From contig CP036201.1 in NCBI GenBank assembly GCA_004299845.1, positions 1,674,001-1,738,000 of the forward strand: DNA of 64,000 nt, in the 5' to 3' direction. The position numbers and the translations under genes are program-made. Below, one piece after another: positions 1-10,613 of the stretch. The notes beneath the pieces were generated by a model, which saw only the letters and a program-made list of their open reading frames with translations, did no database searches and was not told where the DNA came from. This stretch comes from Verrucomicrobia bacterium S94. GTDB taxonomy: Bacteria; Verrucomicrobiota; Kiritimatiellia; Kiritimatiellales; Pontiellaceae. Position 1 is the stretch's first letter; each line of letters opens with the position of its first letter.

Positions 1-3000
1 TCCGAGAAAAGTTCCCAATGTCCCGCCGGCACAGTATCACGGATAAACATATCCACATTACCGGAGGCCTGCGAATAGGTGATTTCCCAGTTTACCGGCG
101 CATTGGTTGGAACCTCCACCCGATAGTGGCGCCAGTCGTTATCCGCCAGCAGCTGTCCCGTATAACTTTCCCCATCCAGAGTCAGCTCCTGCACATTTCC
201 TCCTGCATAGCTGTTTCCGCCGGAGACCTTCAACCGGTATCGGGCATTGCTCGTTCCTTCGGCTTTGACCATCAGATACCAGATCCCGGGCTCAAGGGAA
301 TCCGCATATCGACCGTCATACGGCACCCAGTTTCCATATTCCGTATTGGCCGTACTGTTCAGATAGCGATCATAAAGCGTTCCATGATTAATCGTGTCAT
401 GATCCAGCGTCGGAACATTTCCGGCGCGGATATAGAGATTCGGATTTCCGCTGATCGCTTCCAGCTGTGTCCGCAACAGGCCGGCATTGTTCTCCGGAAC
501 GGTCACCGCATAAATATGGTAGAACCCGTTATTCAGATCCACACCCTGATCCACCGGAAGCGGCAGACCGGCTTCGTTTACTCCGCTGTCTCCAAACAGA
601 GGCACAGACAGCCCCGGTGTGGAAATCGTTTCTCCAACCGACGGCATAATCCACGAACGTTCCGGAATGACCACCGAACTTGTGAGCGTGAAATCGGTTG
701 CCCCAACGCCTTTGACTTCTACATACCATGTGCCCGGCGAAAGAAACGGCGGAACCACCATCAATGCATCCGACCGGAAATAGGTCTGATAACTCTGCTG
801 ATTTCCGGCCGGCAACAGATCCTTGCGCGCTCGAACCTGAGCATCGCCCCGAGTGACCGATGTAGTCAGATACCAGCCCGCCACCGGATTGCCGTCCACA
901 ACGTCCGGCACATCCACACGGTAGAAAATACGCTCATCATCCACCAGCGTGGCAGAAGCTACATTGGAATTCCCATTTGTATTCAATACGGCATCAATAT
1001 TCAGGTCTGGCGGAACCAGATCCTCAATCACAAGCTGATATTCCCCGTTCACCAGAGAACCTTCATTATTTCGATCCCCGATCACCAGCGACCACAGCCC
1101 CTCCGTCGGATTCGGAATGGTTATAATATCAGGATCCGTATAGCTGGAACTATTCCCGCTGTACAGACCGTAGCTGAGTCCATTCGGAAACGCAGAATCC
1201 GTTCTCAGATTCAGCTCCGGCATCCCCGACACGTTTTCCAGCCGCACCTGTACGCCCAAGGTTCCTGACTGAACCGTGAAGCGGTAGAGATCTGCTTCTC
1301 CGGCTTCATAATTGTTCGAACGAATGAGGCTTCCGGCCACAGGAAGAAGACCCAGGTTATCCACCACGGCCTCGCCCAGACTGCGCAGCACTGCACCTGA
1401 CGTACCGGTGCCGATATTACTGCCCGACGGGTTCTGTCCTTCGCTCACCACCATCAGGTAATAGGTGCCGCCCGGAATCGTCGTTTCACCACTGGCCGGA
1501 AGCAGCGTGTAATATTCATCCCCGCTTTTACGGAAGGTCGGAAGATATGAAACACTTTGGTCCGGCGAATAGGTCGGGTTCTGGTATTGCGCAATATTAG
1601 GCACATAGTCTTTGCGGATAAACAGCGAACTCTCACCGACCGTATTTTCCAAATGGACGCGCCAACTGCCGGTATTCGTGGGCACCTCAACCCTGAAATA
1701 CCGGACATCACGCGGGGCCAGGTCGGTGATCACCGCACTGCCGCCATTGAATGCAACCGGTTGCGGTTCATACGTCATACCATTCCCCACGGCACTGCTC
1801 ACAAAGCTGTAGGTTGACGTAGTCGAGGTGGAGCTGTTGTAGAAGCCGATGTAATAACTGCCCGGTTCCAGCGGACGGCCCATGGCCATCGACAGCAGAT
1901 ATTCCGGATAGTTCTGACTTCCGTCGGAACTCCGATAGAACCCCGACCAGTCAGCCGTCGAGGTCGACCACTGGTAACCACTTGTCCATGAACCGGCTGA
2001 CCGCCAGTGCGTCCAGGAGGTTGAATTGATCGCATCCGGCAGCTCATCCCGCTTGATGACCATAGTCGGCTGCTGCCCGCTCCAGGAATTAACCCGTAGC
2101 TCCCACCCCAGTATATCCTGTCCATTGGTCTGTTCCGGAATATCCATGTGATAGTAGCGCCATTCGTTCGGCGGAATCACCACGCCGGCATCTCCCCCGC
2201 CGTCGATCTGAATTTCCGAAGCTCCGACGGTGACCACTCGCAAGGTGTATGATCCGGCAGACACTGAATTTCCGCTCCGCGAATCATTGATCATCAACGA
2301 ATAAGTTCCTGACGGCGGGTTCGCAATCGTAATCAGTTCCGTATCCGTATGATTATAGGTATACCCGGAATACTGGCCATAGCTCGCCCCGTTCGGCATA
2401 TTGCCGTCGGTACGCAGATTCATTTCCGGACTGCCTACGCGGTCTTCAAGACGGACTTCCAGTGCAAGCACACCCGCCGGAACCGTAAATTCCATCAGGT
2501 TGACCTCGCCGGCGGCATACGATTGCGTATCGCTCAACTCCCCTGCCACCGGAACCGTCCCGAGATCCTGAATCACGGCTTCGCCCAGACTGCGCAGTAC
2601 CGCACCTGACGTACCGGTGCCGATATTGTTGCCCGACGGATTCTGTCCTTCGCTCACCACCATCAGGTAATAAGTGCCGCCCGGAATCGTCGTTTCACCA
2701 CTGGCCGGAAGCAGCGTGTAATATTCATCCCCGCTTTTACGGAAGGTCGGAAGATATGAAACACTTTGGTCCGGCGAATAGGTCGGGTTCTGGTATTGCG
2801 CAATATTAGGCACATAGTCTTTGCGGATAAACAGCGAACTCTCACCGACCGTATTTTCCAAATGGACGCGCCAACTGCCGGTATTCGTGGGCACCTCAAC
2901 CCTGAAATACCGGACATCACGCGGGGCCAGGTCGGTGATCACCGCACTGCCGCCATTGAATGCAACCGGTTGCGGATCATAGCTCATGCCTGTGCCGATG

Positions 3001-6000
3001 GCACTGCTCACAAAGCTGTAGGTTGACGTAGCCGAGGTGGAACTGTTGTAGAAGCCGATGTAATAACTGCCCGGTTCCAGCGGACGGCCCATGGCCATCG
3101 ACAGCAGATATTCCGGATAGTTCTGACTTCCGTCGGAACTCCGATAGAACCCCGACCAGTCAGCCGTCGAGGTCGACCACTGGTAACCGCTCGTCCATGA
3201 ACCGGCTGACCGCCAGTGCGTCCAGGAGGTTGAATTGATCGCATCCGGCAGCTCATCCCGCTTGATGACCATAGTCGGCTGCTGCCCGCTCCAGGAATTA
3301 ACCCGCAGCTCCCACCCCAGTATATCCTGTCCATTGGTCTGTTCCGGAATATCCATGTGATAGTAGCGCCATTCGTTCGGCGGAATCACCACGCCGGCAT
3401 CTCCCCCGCCGTCGATCTGAATTTCCGAAGCTCCGACGGTGACCACTCGCAAGGTGTATGATCCGGCAGACACTGAATTTCCGCTCCGCGAATCATTGAT
3501 CATCAACGAATAAGTTCCTGACGGCGGGTTCGCAATCGTAATCAGTTCCGTATCCGTATGATTATAGGTATACCCGGAATACTGGCCATAGCTCGCCCCG
3601 TTCGGCATATTGCCGTCGGTACGCAGATTCATTTCCGGACTGCCTACGCGGTCTTCAAGACGGACTTCCAGTGCAAGCACACCCGCCGGAACCGTAAATT
3701 CCATCAGGTTGACCTCGCCGGCGGCATACGATTGCGTATCGCTTAACTCCCCTGCCACCGGAACCGTCCCGAGATCCTGAATCACGACTTCGCCGAGGCT
3801 GTGCAGCACTGCACCTGACGTACCGGTTCCGATATTACTGCCCGACGGGTTCTGTCCTTCGCTCACCACCATCAGGTAATAGGTACCGCCCGGAATGGTT
3901 GTTTCACCACTGGCCGGAAGCAGCGTGTAATATTCATCCCCGCTTTTACGGAAGGTCGGAAGAGATGAAAGACTCTGATCCGGCGAATAGGTCGGGTTCT
4001 GGTATTGCGCAATATTAGGCACATAGTCTTTGCGGATAAACAGCGAACTCTCACCGACCGTATTTTCCAAATGGACGCGCCAACTGCCGGTATTCGTGGG
4101 CACCTCAACCCTGAAATACCGGACATCACGCGGGGCCAGGTCGGTGATCACCGCACTGCCGCCATTGAATGCAACCGGCTGCGGTTCATACGTCATACCA
4201 TTCCCCACGGCACTGCTCACAAAGCTGTAGGTTGACGTAGTCGAGGTGGAGCTGTTGTAGAAGCCGATGTAATAACTGCCCGGTTCCAGCGGATGGCCCA
4301 TTGCCATCGACAACAGATATTCCGGATAGTTCTGACTTCCGTCGGAACTCCGATAGAACCCCGACCAGTCAGCCGTCGAGGTCGACCACCGGTAACCGCT
4401 CGGCCACGTTGCGGTGGAACGCCAATAGGCATAGGTACCCGTGGTATCCGGAAACTCATCGCGCCGGATCACCATGGTCGGACGCTGCCCGCTCCAGGAA
4501 TTGACACGAAGCTCCCAGCCGAGAATGTCCTGACCGTTCAGCTCCGCCGGAATATCCACATGATAAAACTGCCAGGTCAAAGGGGCAACCTGAAGCGATC
4601 CAGCACTGAACCCGTCTACTGTAACGGCTGCCGGCTGGATATTTCCACTGTTCAGTGTAAAAGCTCCCAGCGCGGCGTCCGGCGAATAAATACCGACATA
4701 CCAGATATCGGCCTCATGATCCGGATCCTGTAAATAGCCGAGCGAACTGGTCTGGTCGTTATGCGCAACCTGGAAAACAGAGGTGCTTCCGTTTTTACGG
4801 TAGTTCCAGCGACCGGGTACAAAATTACGGCGTATCGCGATTTCCGTTCCGGGAACAAAATTGCTGAGATCCAGCAACCAGCCCAGCTGGCCCAATTGCT
4901 GGCCAATATCGGATACCGCGAAATAACGCCACCCCGCACGCAACGGATCGTTATTGAGAGTGGAACTGAAAAAGTCAATTTGTGTAATTACGGGTTCGCG
5001 GTTCCGTAGATTAAAACTGAAATCAGTATCTCCATAGACTGTGACATAATAAGAGCCATCGCTGAGCGATGCCGGAACCAAAGTGATACTGTCACCCTCT
5101 GAAGTACTGTCAATTTCCGAAAAAGCATCATTGTTGAATGCGTTTGGAACTTTATCCAGCCGTACCGCCAGCTCCGGATTTGTACCGGCCGACGGCTCGG
5201 CAGTCACCTCCCAGGCGATCTGTTCCGGCGGAACGGGAACGCGGTAGGTCCTGTAAAGAAATCCGGAAGCACTCTGACCAACCAGCGTATTGTTGTAGGT
5301 CGTATCAATAATCTCCTGCTGTCGTGAATCCAGCCGGAACTGTTCTCCGGGCACCCCGGAGATACCTACATAATAATAGGACGCGCTGCCCGGCACCACA
5401 TAATCAGGAACCAGAAGGCCCTGTCCGGTTCGGGTGCGGTCATAATAGCTGTTACTTGATGGATGCGGAGCCAGTCCGTTCCTCACATAAAAAGGAATAT
5501 TCAGCGTGCCTGTACCGGATGCATCCTGCAACCACAGCCGCCAGGCATATGCGGCGGCCGGAATGGTTGTTTTAAAATAACGAATACCTTCGGGCGGAAT
5601 TTCAGACACACCGCTGCCGCTACCGGAACCGGCCGCCAGCGCACCGAGATCTTCGGCATAGACATCCCCGGATAACAGATTCCAGGTTGATCCGGCATCC
5701 GCCAGCACCGCAATATACCATTCCTGGCCGGAGCCGGATGTTTCAGAAAGATACCGCGTGAAACCATCATCCCCGACATAGACGGAATGGTCTGTATAGG
5801 AATAATTATAGCTGTTTGTATAAGGAAGTGCATTCTGGCGGATCAGCAGATCCGCTTCGCCGGAAAGCACATCCAACGCGGTTCGCCATGCGGCGAGATC
5901 CGGAAGCTCCGTAGTGATTTTAAAATAATACACTCCGCCATCGGTATTCAGGTTATTGAACACCTCCGTTCCTGCATCAGCCAGACCGGGATCCCAGGTC

Positions 6001-6739
6001 AATTCAGTCAGGTGAATATCACCAGCAAACAGACTCCAGGAAGCCCCTTCTTCGGCCTCGACCAGAATAAACTTTTCCTGCCCGGCAGTCAGAGGCTGGA
6101 TAATCGTATCACTACCGGCCAGTTCCGACTCATATTCCCGGTTGTCGGGCGAAACATTTGCAGCTGCATCAGTGTAGAGATCGGCATTTCCGGCGGAAAC
6201 GTTCAGGACAGTCCGCCAGAATCCCTGGTTAGCCGGTGTATTTGCAGTCGTGATCCGAAACAGGTAACTGTCTTCACGGGTATCTGTATGGGTATAAACC
6301 TCCGTGCCGCTCTGCGTAGATCCCGGATCCCACGTCAGTTCTTTCACATGCATGTCGCCGGCAAAAATGCTCCAGACTGAACCAGCCTCAGAGCGAACCA
6401 GCAGATACCAGGTCTGAGCCCCCCCGGTAAAGAACGAATAATCCGCTCACTGCCGACAGTGTCCGATTTTTCGACATAATTATTGGTCGTCACAGAAGGC
6501 GACGTGCTGATGAAAAGATCCGCCTCACCAGATTCCACATTCAGCACACTTCTCCAAAAACCTGTAGTGCCCGCCGAACTGGCGGTGGTCACCTCAAAAA
6601 GATAGAGTCCGGCATAAGGATTCGAATTCACATAAACGGCTGTGCCAGTCTGCGACACACCGGAGTCCCATGCCAACGGGATCTGACCTGCAGCCAGCAG
6701 CGGAAGTACGGCAGCAAAAAATAAGATACTCCTCTTCAT
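1..6739 (-). CDS. Giant secreted PPC-repeat protein, 3'-partial, with a one-base frameshift
   Basis: The start at 6739 has a strong ribosome binding site (GGAGAG) and a signal peptide (MKRSILFFAAVLPLLAAGQ). After about 105 codons the frame breaks at a run of seven G on the coding strand (6419-6425). In the shifted frame the reading is open to the window edge, so the protein has at least about 2,245 residues and its C-terminus is not seen. The chain is a series of beta-rich modules with pieces such as YFRVEVPTN and YRVEVP, resembling bacterial pre-peptidase C-terminal (PPC) domains. The first two modules align across the break (FWRSVLNVESGEADLFI versus FWRTVLNVSAGNADLY), which shows one gene rather than two. 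The middle holds near-identical 403-residue repeats. It is probably an exported adhesin, surface or polysaccharide-associated protein. No catalytic domain is visible in the part present. Confidence 0.8.
1370..4400 (-). repeat. 1209-bp tandem repeats inside the giant gene (two full copies plus one partial)
   Basis: Copies start near 1370, 2579 and 3788. The period is exactly 1209 bp (403 codons), so the frame is kept. Copies 1 and 2 differ at only scattered positions; copy 3 is near-identical to about 4392 and then becomes a more diverged homologue. Copies 1 and 3 share variants (for example at 1779-1797 and 4188-4206) that copy 2 lacks, which suggests exchange between copies. Each unit encodes two PPC-like modules. 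Confidence 0.9.
6419..6425 (-). other. G7 homopolymer at the frameshift of the giant gene
   Basis: The plus strand shows seven C in a row, so the coding strand has seven G. An eighth G would join the signal-peptide frame to the long downstream frame, giving LPGGAQTWYLLV in line with the other modules. It is either a read error, a real mutation or a slippage site. Confidence 0.7.
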
Positions 6740-7276
6740 TACAACTCTCCTTTTTTAAAGCCGCAACGGGATCTGCAGATGCTGGCGCAGTTTGATTACT
6801 GAAAAGCCGGAACGTTCTACAATGAATTGACGTTATCCGACGTGCAGTTTCATGCCCCGTATCGATCAACTTTGGCATCTCCTCCGCAGCTGTGCCGGAA
6901 ACCTACCCCCACACAATTGCCTATACAATGATTATTTTTCTAATGTTTTATAAATTCGCTTCTTTGGGAAAAAGATTTTTGCTTAATGCAAACCGACATA
7001 CAGGTGATGAAATGTTCAGAAAGAGAAAGGGAGAACAGTTCACCCCCAAAAAAAACACTCATATACAAAATAAGAATTGAATGTTTTCAACCCCGGCCCT
7101 GAAGCGATCTTTACCCGATCCACCCCAGGTTCCCTTTTCTCTCTGCAGCTGCCAGCCGCAAATACCATCAGAAGAAAATGCGTTTTCAGATATTGGAAAC
7201 TGTTTGAGGGCAGATTATTTCAGTATATACAAGCTCTTAAATTTCACATCGCTCCATCATTCCTTAATTACTACGC
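6740..7276. other. Divergent intergenic region with no gene seen
   Basis: This AT-rich stretch lies between the divergent giant gene and guaB and must hold the promoter of the former. Short open frames here (for example 6892-7080) have no ribosome binding site and no recognisable product. I see no RNA gene or repeat in it. Confidence 0.5.
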
Positions 7277-7305
7277 TTGACTCATTCAGTCAATCTGCAC
7301 AGAAT
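7277..7305 (+). promoter_or_regulatory. Predicted sigma-70-type promoter of guaB
   Basis: TTGACT at 7277-7282 and CAGAAT at 7300-7305 are separated by 17 bases. Transcription would begin near 7312, just upstream of the chosen guaB start at 7331, which argues against the earlier in-frame starts. Prediction from sequence only. Confidence 0.45.
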
Positions 7306-7330
7306 GGGTCGGCAAAAGGATGCAAAATCT

Positions 7331-8815
7331 ATGAGCCAAAACCAATATATCCAAGACTTCATGAATACCTTCAAATATGAAGGCCTTACCTTTGATGATG
7401 TTTCGCTGATCACCCAGTATGCGGACTTTCTGCCTGGCGATACCGACATCTCCTCTAAACTGACCCGCAATGTGAGCGTAAAGATTCCATTTCTTTCTGC
7501 CGCCATGGATACCGTGACCGAAAGTCGCATGGCCAACTCCATGGCCATGCTGGGCGGCATCGGGGTAATCCACAAAAATCTCGAACCTGAAGTTCAGGCT
7601 CAGCAGGTCAGCCGGGTCAAACATCATCTCAACGGACTGATTGCCGATCCCATCACGTTCTCTACCAACGATACCCTCGAAACCATCGCTGAGCGGCGCT
7701 CGGAAAAAGGGTACAGCTTCAACGGATTCCCGATCATTGATAATGACGGCAAGCTCGCCGGCATCCTGACCTCCAAGGATATCCGTTTTGCGCGTTCGAA
7801 GCGCGCAGCTGTCACGGAAATCATGACGAAAAATGTCATTACAGCACCCCCGGACACCAATCTGAAGCAGGCCTATGAAATTATGCAGGAACATAAAATC
7901 GGCAAGCTTCCGTTGGTAAATAAAGGAAAACTGATTGCTCTGTATTCCTATGCCGACGTTCGACGCCTGATTGAAAATGAAGAACCGCTGTTCAACCGCG
8001 ACGAAAAATACCGCCTGCGCGTTGCCGCCGGCATAGGCCCCGGCGATTATGAGCGCGCCGAAATTCTCAACGAACGCGAAGTGGACGTACTGGTGGTGGA
8101 CACTGCACACGGCCACACCAAAGGCGTGATCGATATGGTTTCATGGGTGAAAAATAAATTTCCTCATATCGACGTAATCGGCGGCAACATCGCTACCGGC
8201 GAAGCTGCGCTGGCTCTGCGCGATGCCGGCGCGGATGCCGTCAAAGTCGGCATCGGTCCGGGATCCATCTGCACCACCCGCGTTGTTGCCGGAGTCGGCG
8301 TTCCGCAGATTTCCGCTATTTATGCCGCAGCAAGTGCACTCAAAGGAGAAATCCCCGTTGTCGCCGATGGAGGCATCCGCAATTCGGGGGATATTGCCAA
8401 AGCTCTCGTTGCCGGAGCCGACACGGTCATGATGGGGTCCGTACTGGCCGGCACCGAGGAATCGCCCGGTGAAAAAATCATTTACGAAGGCCGGCAGTTT
8501 GTTATTTACCGCGGAATGGGATCGCTCGATGCCATGAAATCCCGTGAAGGTTCCCGCCAGCGCTACGGATTGAGTGATGACGACGATATCGTTCCTCAGG
8601 GCATCGAAGGTATGGTACCCTTCGCCGGCACCGTCAGTAAAGTAATGAAACAATACTGCGGCGGCCTTCAGGCCAGTCTCGGCTACTGCGGAGCCAGAAA
8701 TATTGAAGCGCTCAAGGCCACCGGTAAATTTGTCCGAGTTTCCAGTGCAGGTGCTGTTGAAGCCCATGCGCATGACATCAAAATCACCAAGGAAGCGCCG
8801 AACTACAGAAGGTAG
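7331..8815 (+). CDS. guaB: Inosine-5'-monophosphate dehydrogenase
   Basis: It oxidises IMP to XMP with NAD+, the committed step of GTP synthesis, in the cytoplasm. The 494-residue protein has the usual family length. The barrel is split by a CBS-domain pair at about residues 95-215, and the catalytic loop [11 protein letters not shown] carries the nucleophilic cysteine near residue 314. The [10 protein letters not shown] segment and the flap follow. I chose the ATG at 7331 because AAAGGA lies at a good distance upstream and a promoter-like sequence overlaps the earlier in-frame starts. nadE follows on the same strand after 62 bp. Confidence 0.97.
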   Translation: MSQNQYIQDFMNTFKYEGLTFDDVSLITQYADFLPGDTDISSKLTRNVSVKIPFLSAAMDTVTESRMANSMAMLGGIGVIHKNLEPEVQAQQVSRVKHHLNGLIADPITFSTNDTLETIAERRSEKGYSFNGFPIIDNDGKLAGILTSKDIRFARSKRAAVTEIMTKNVITAPPDTNLKQAYEIMQEHKIGKLPLVNKGKLIALYSYADVRRLIENEEPLFNRDEKYRLRVAAGIGPGDYERAEILNEREVDVLVVDTAHGHTKGVIDMVSWVKNKFPHIDVIGGNIATGEAALALRDAGADAVKVGIGPGSICTTRVVAGVGVPQISAIYAAASALKGEIPVVADGGIRNSGDIAKALVAGADTVMMGSVLAGTEESPGEKIIYEGRQFVIYRGMGSLDAMKSREGSRQRYGLSDDDDIVPQGIEGMVPFAGTVSKVMKQYCGGLQASLGYCGARNIEALKATGKFVRVSSAGAVEAHAHDIKITKEAPNYRR

Positions 8816-8828
8816 ATGATACGCGAAT

Positions 8829-8855
8829 CGTGAGGCATGATTTCCATGCTTCACG
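8829..8855. repeat. Small inverted repeat between guaB and nadE
   Basis: GTGAGGCATG (8830-8839) and CATGCTTCAC (8845-8854) form a stem with one mismatch and a five-base loop; the flanking C-G pair extends it. A further TCACGGCTCA-like half repeats at 8868-8874. No U-run follows, so it is a weak terminator candidate at best. Confidence 0.4.
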
Positions 8856-8877
8856 GCTCAATCATCACGGCTCACGC

Positions 8878-10482
8878 ATGAAAACAGCACTGATTCAAAT
8901 GAATCCGACGGTCGGCGCGCTGGAAAGCAATGCCGACCTTATCATTTCCAATGCCTGGAAAGCCTTTAACGATGGCGCCGGACTTATTGTCTTCCCCGAG
9001 CTCGCCCTGTCCGGATACCCCCCCGAAGACCTGATTCTTAAAGATCATTTCTGCGGAGACTGCGAAGCCCTCCTGACCTGCCTCAACAGGGAACTTCCGC
9101 CCGACCCCGTCATTGTTGTTGGGGCTCCCGTTTCCAGAGAGCGGAAAAAATACAATGCCGCCATAGCTTTCCAGGGTTCGGAAATCATCGGGGAATACCG
9201 GAAAATGCTGCTTCCGAACTATGGCGTGTTCGATGAGAAACGATTGTTCGAAGCCGGAACCCAACCGCTGATTCTTGAAATTCAGGGAAAACAAGCCGCC
9301 ATACACATCTGTGAAGATTCCTGGGATCCGGCCGGAGAAGCCGTCCAATCCCTGGAAAACAAGAATATTGACCTGCTCATCAATCTTTCCGCCTCACCCT
9401 ATCACCGCGGCAAACTCCTTAATGACCGCATCAATGTACTCTCAAAAACCGCTCAGAAACTCGAAACCACACTGCTCTACTGCAATATTGTCGGTGGACA
9501 GGATGAGCTGGTTTTTGACGGTGCCAGTATGGTTTTTTCATCCGACGGCACACGTCTCGCCCGTGCCAGACAGTTTGAAGAAGACATCCTCTATTTTGAA
9601 GATTTGCCGGCACGGAAGGAACAGCCTCTTTCCGACCTTGAAGAGGTTTATGCCGCGCTCAAACTCGGGCTGAAAGACTACGTCAATAAAATCGGTTTCA
9701 AACGCGTCGTCGTTGCCCTTTCCGGCGGCATCGACTCCGCACTGGTGCTGGCCATTGCCGTCGATGCCCTTGGAAAAGAACGTGTGGCCGCGGTCACCAT
9801 GCCTTCTCAATACTCCTCTGCCGGCACACTCGGCGATGCGCATCAAATGGCCGAAATTCTTGGCATCGAATTTTATGAAATTCCGATTAAAGGACTCTAC
9901 AAACAGTTCGAAGGCGAACTCTCCAAAGTCTGGGGCAAAGACAAAAAGCCCGGTCTTGCCGAAGAAAATCTGCAGGCCCGCATCCGCGGCAACCTCATCA
10001 TGGCCCTTTCCAACGAATACGGCTGGCTTGTACTGACCACCGGGAACAAAAGCGAAATGGCTATGGGCTACTGCACCATTTATGGCGACATGGCCGGCGG
10101 ATTTGCCGTCATTAAAGACGTTCCCAAAACCCTTGTTTTCGATCTCTGCCGATGGCGCAACGAACAGCCGGACGGCATCATCATCCCCCCCGGCATCATT
10201 GAGCGTCCTCCTTCAGCAGAACTCCGCCCTGATCAAAAAGACTCCGATTCTCTGCCTCCCTACGAAACCCTCGACCCGATTCTCGAAGACTACGTGGAAA
10301 ATGACATGGGCATTTCATCACTAATCGATAAAGGTTATGACGAAGCCATCGTCCGGCGTGTAGTCCATGCCGTCGAACTCAGTGAATACAAGCGCCGTCA
10401 ATCACCGCCCGGCGTAAAAATAACCCCGAAATCATTCGATCGAGACCGGCGCATTCCGATCGTCAATCGTTACCGCAACTGA
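8878..10482 (+). CDS. nadE: Glutamine-dependent NAD+ synthetase
   Basis: It makes NAD+ from deamido-NAD+, ATP and glutamine. The N-terminal nitrilase-type amidase domain shows the Glu-Lys-Cys set: FPELALSGYPPED (Glu near 41), the lysine in YRKMLLPNYGVFDE (near 109) and the nucleophile in HICEDSW (Cys near 145). The C-terminal synthetase domain has the ATP-pyrophosphatase loop SGGIDSA near residue 280 and the TTGNKSEMAMGY segment. The start at 8878 gives 534 residues and begins right at the amidase fold (MKTALIQMNP); the in-frame upstream extension looks non-coding. No clear ribosome binding site precedes the ATG, so it may depend on guaB read-through. Confidence 0.96.
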   Translation: MKTALIQMNPTVGALESNADLIISNAWKAFNDGAGLIVFPELALSGYPPEDLILKDHFCGDCEALLTCLNRELPPDPVIVVGAPVSRERKKYNAAIAFQGSEIIGEYRKMLLPNYGVFDEKRLFEAGTQPLILEIQGKQAAIHICEDSWDPAGEAVQSLENKNIDLLINLSASPYHRGKLLNDRINVLSKTAQKLETTLLYCNIVGGQDELVFDGASMVFSSDGTRLARARQFEEDILYFEDLPARKEQPLSDLEEVYAALKLGLKDYVNKIGFKRVVVALSGGIDSALVLAIAVDALGKERVAAVTMPSQYSSAGTLGDAHQMAEILGIEFYEIPIKGLYKQFEGELSKVWGKDKKPGLAEENLQARIRGNLIMALSNEYGWLVLTTGNKSEMAMGYCTIYGDMAGGFAVIKDVPKTLVFDLCRWRNEQPDGIIIPPGIIERPPSAELRPDQKDSDSLPPYETLDPILEDYVENDMGISSLIDKGYDEAIVRRVVHAVELSEYKRRQSPPGVKITPKSFDRDRRIPIVNRYRN

Positions 10483-10516
10483 TCAGTAGTACAGGGACCT
10501 GTAGCACAGGAATAAT

Positions 10517-10540
10517 TATCACACTTTTGAATGTGTGAAA
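10517..10540. repeat. AT-rich palindrome, copy 1, in the convergent nadE / 4Fe-4S gap
   Basis: The 24-base near-palindrome has halves TATCACAC and GTGTGAAA around an AT core. It matches a second copy 59 bases away. The genes on both sides end here, so a role at 3' ends or as a protein-binding site is possible. Confidence 0.5.
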
Positions 10541-10575
10541 TTCACATAACCCTTTAATTATTCAACATTATTACA

Positions 10576-10599
10576 TTTCACACATTTAAATGTATGAAA
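10576..10599. repeat. AT-rich palindrome, copy 2
   Basis: TTTCACACATTT and AAATGTATGAAA form an almost perfect 24-base palindrome. It shares the consensus TTTCAYACATT-AAATGTGTGAAA with the copy at 10517-10540. Confidence 0.55.
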
Positions 10600-10613
10600 T
10601 AAAACCCGGTTGA

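Noticed and set aside
18-1268. 416-codon open frame on the plus strand opposite the giant gene
   Set aside because: It is low-complexity, His/Arg/Ile-rich antisense translation of the PPC-repeat gene; the minus frame is open across the whole region and has family-like modules.
1370-4400. CRISPR or satellite array
   Set aside because: The units are 1209 bp, coding and in frame; no short repeat-spacer pattern is present anywhere in the window.
6892-7080. 62-codon plus-strand frame in the intergenic region
   Set aside because: No ribosome binding site, no recognisable product and low-complexity AT-rich sequence.
7286-8116. 276-codon open frame opposite guaB
   Set aside because: Antisense shadow of a complete IMP dehydrogenase.
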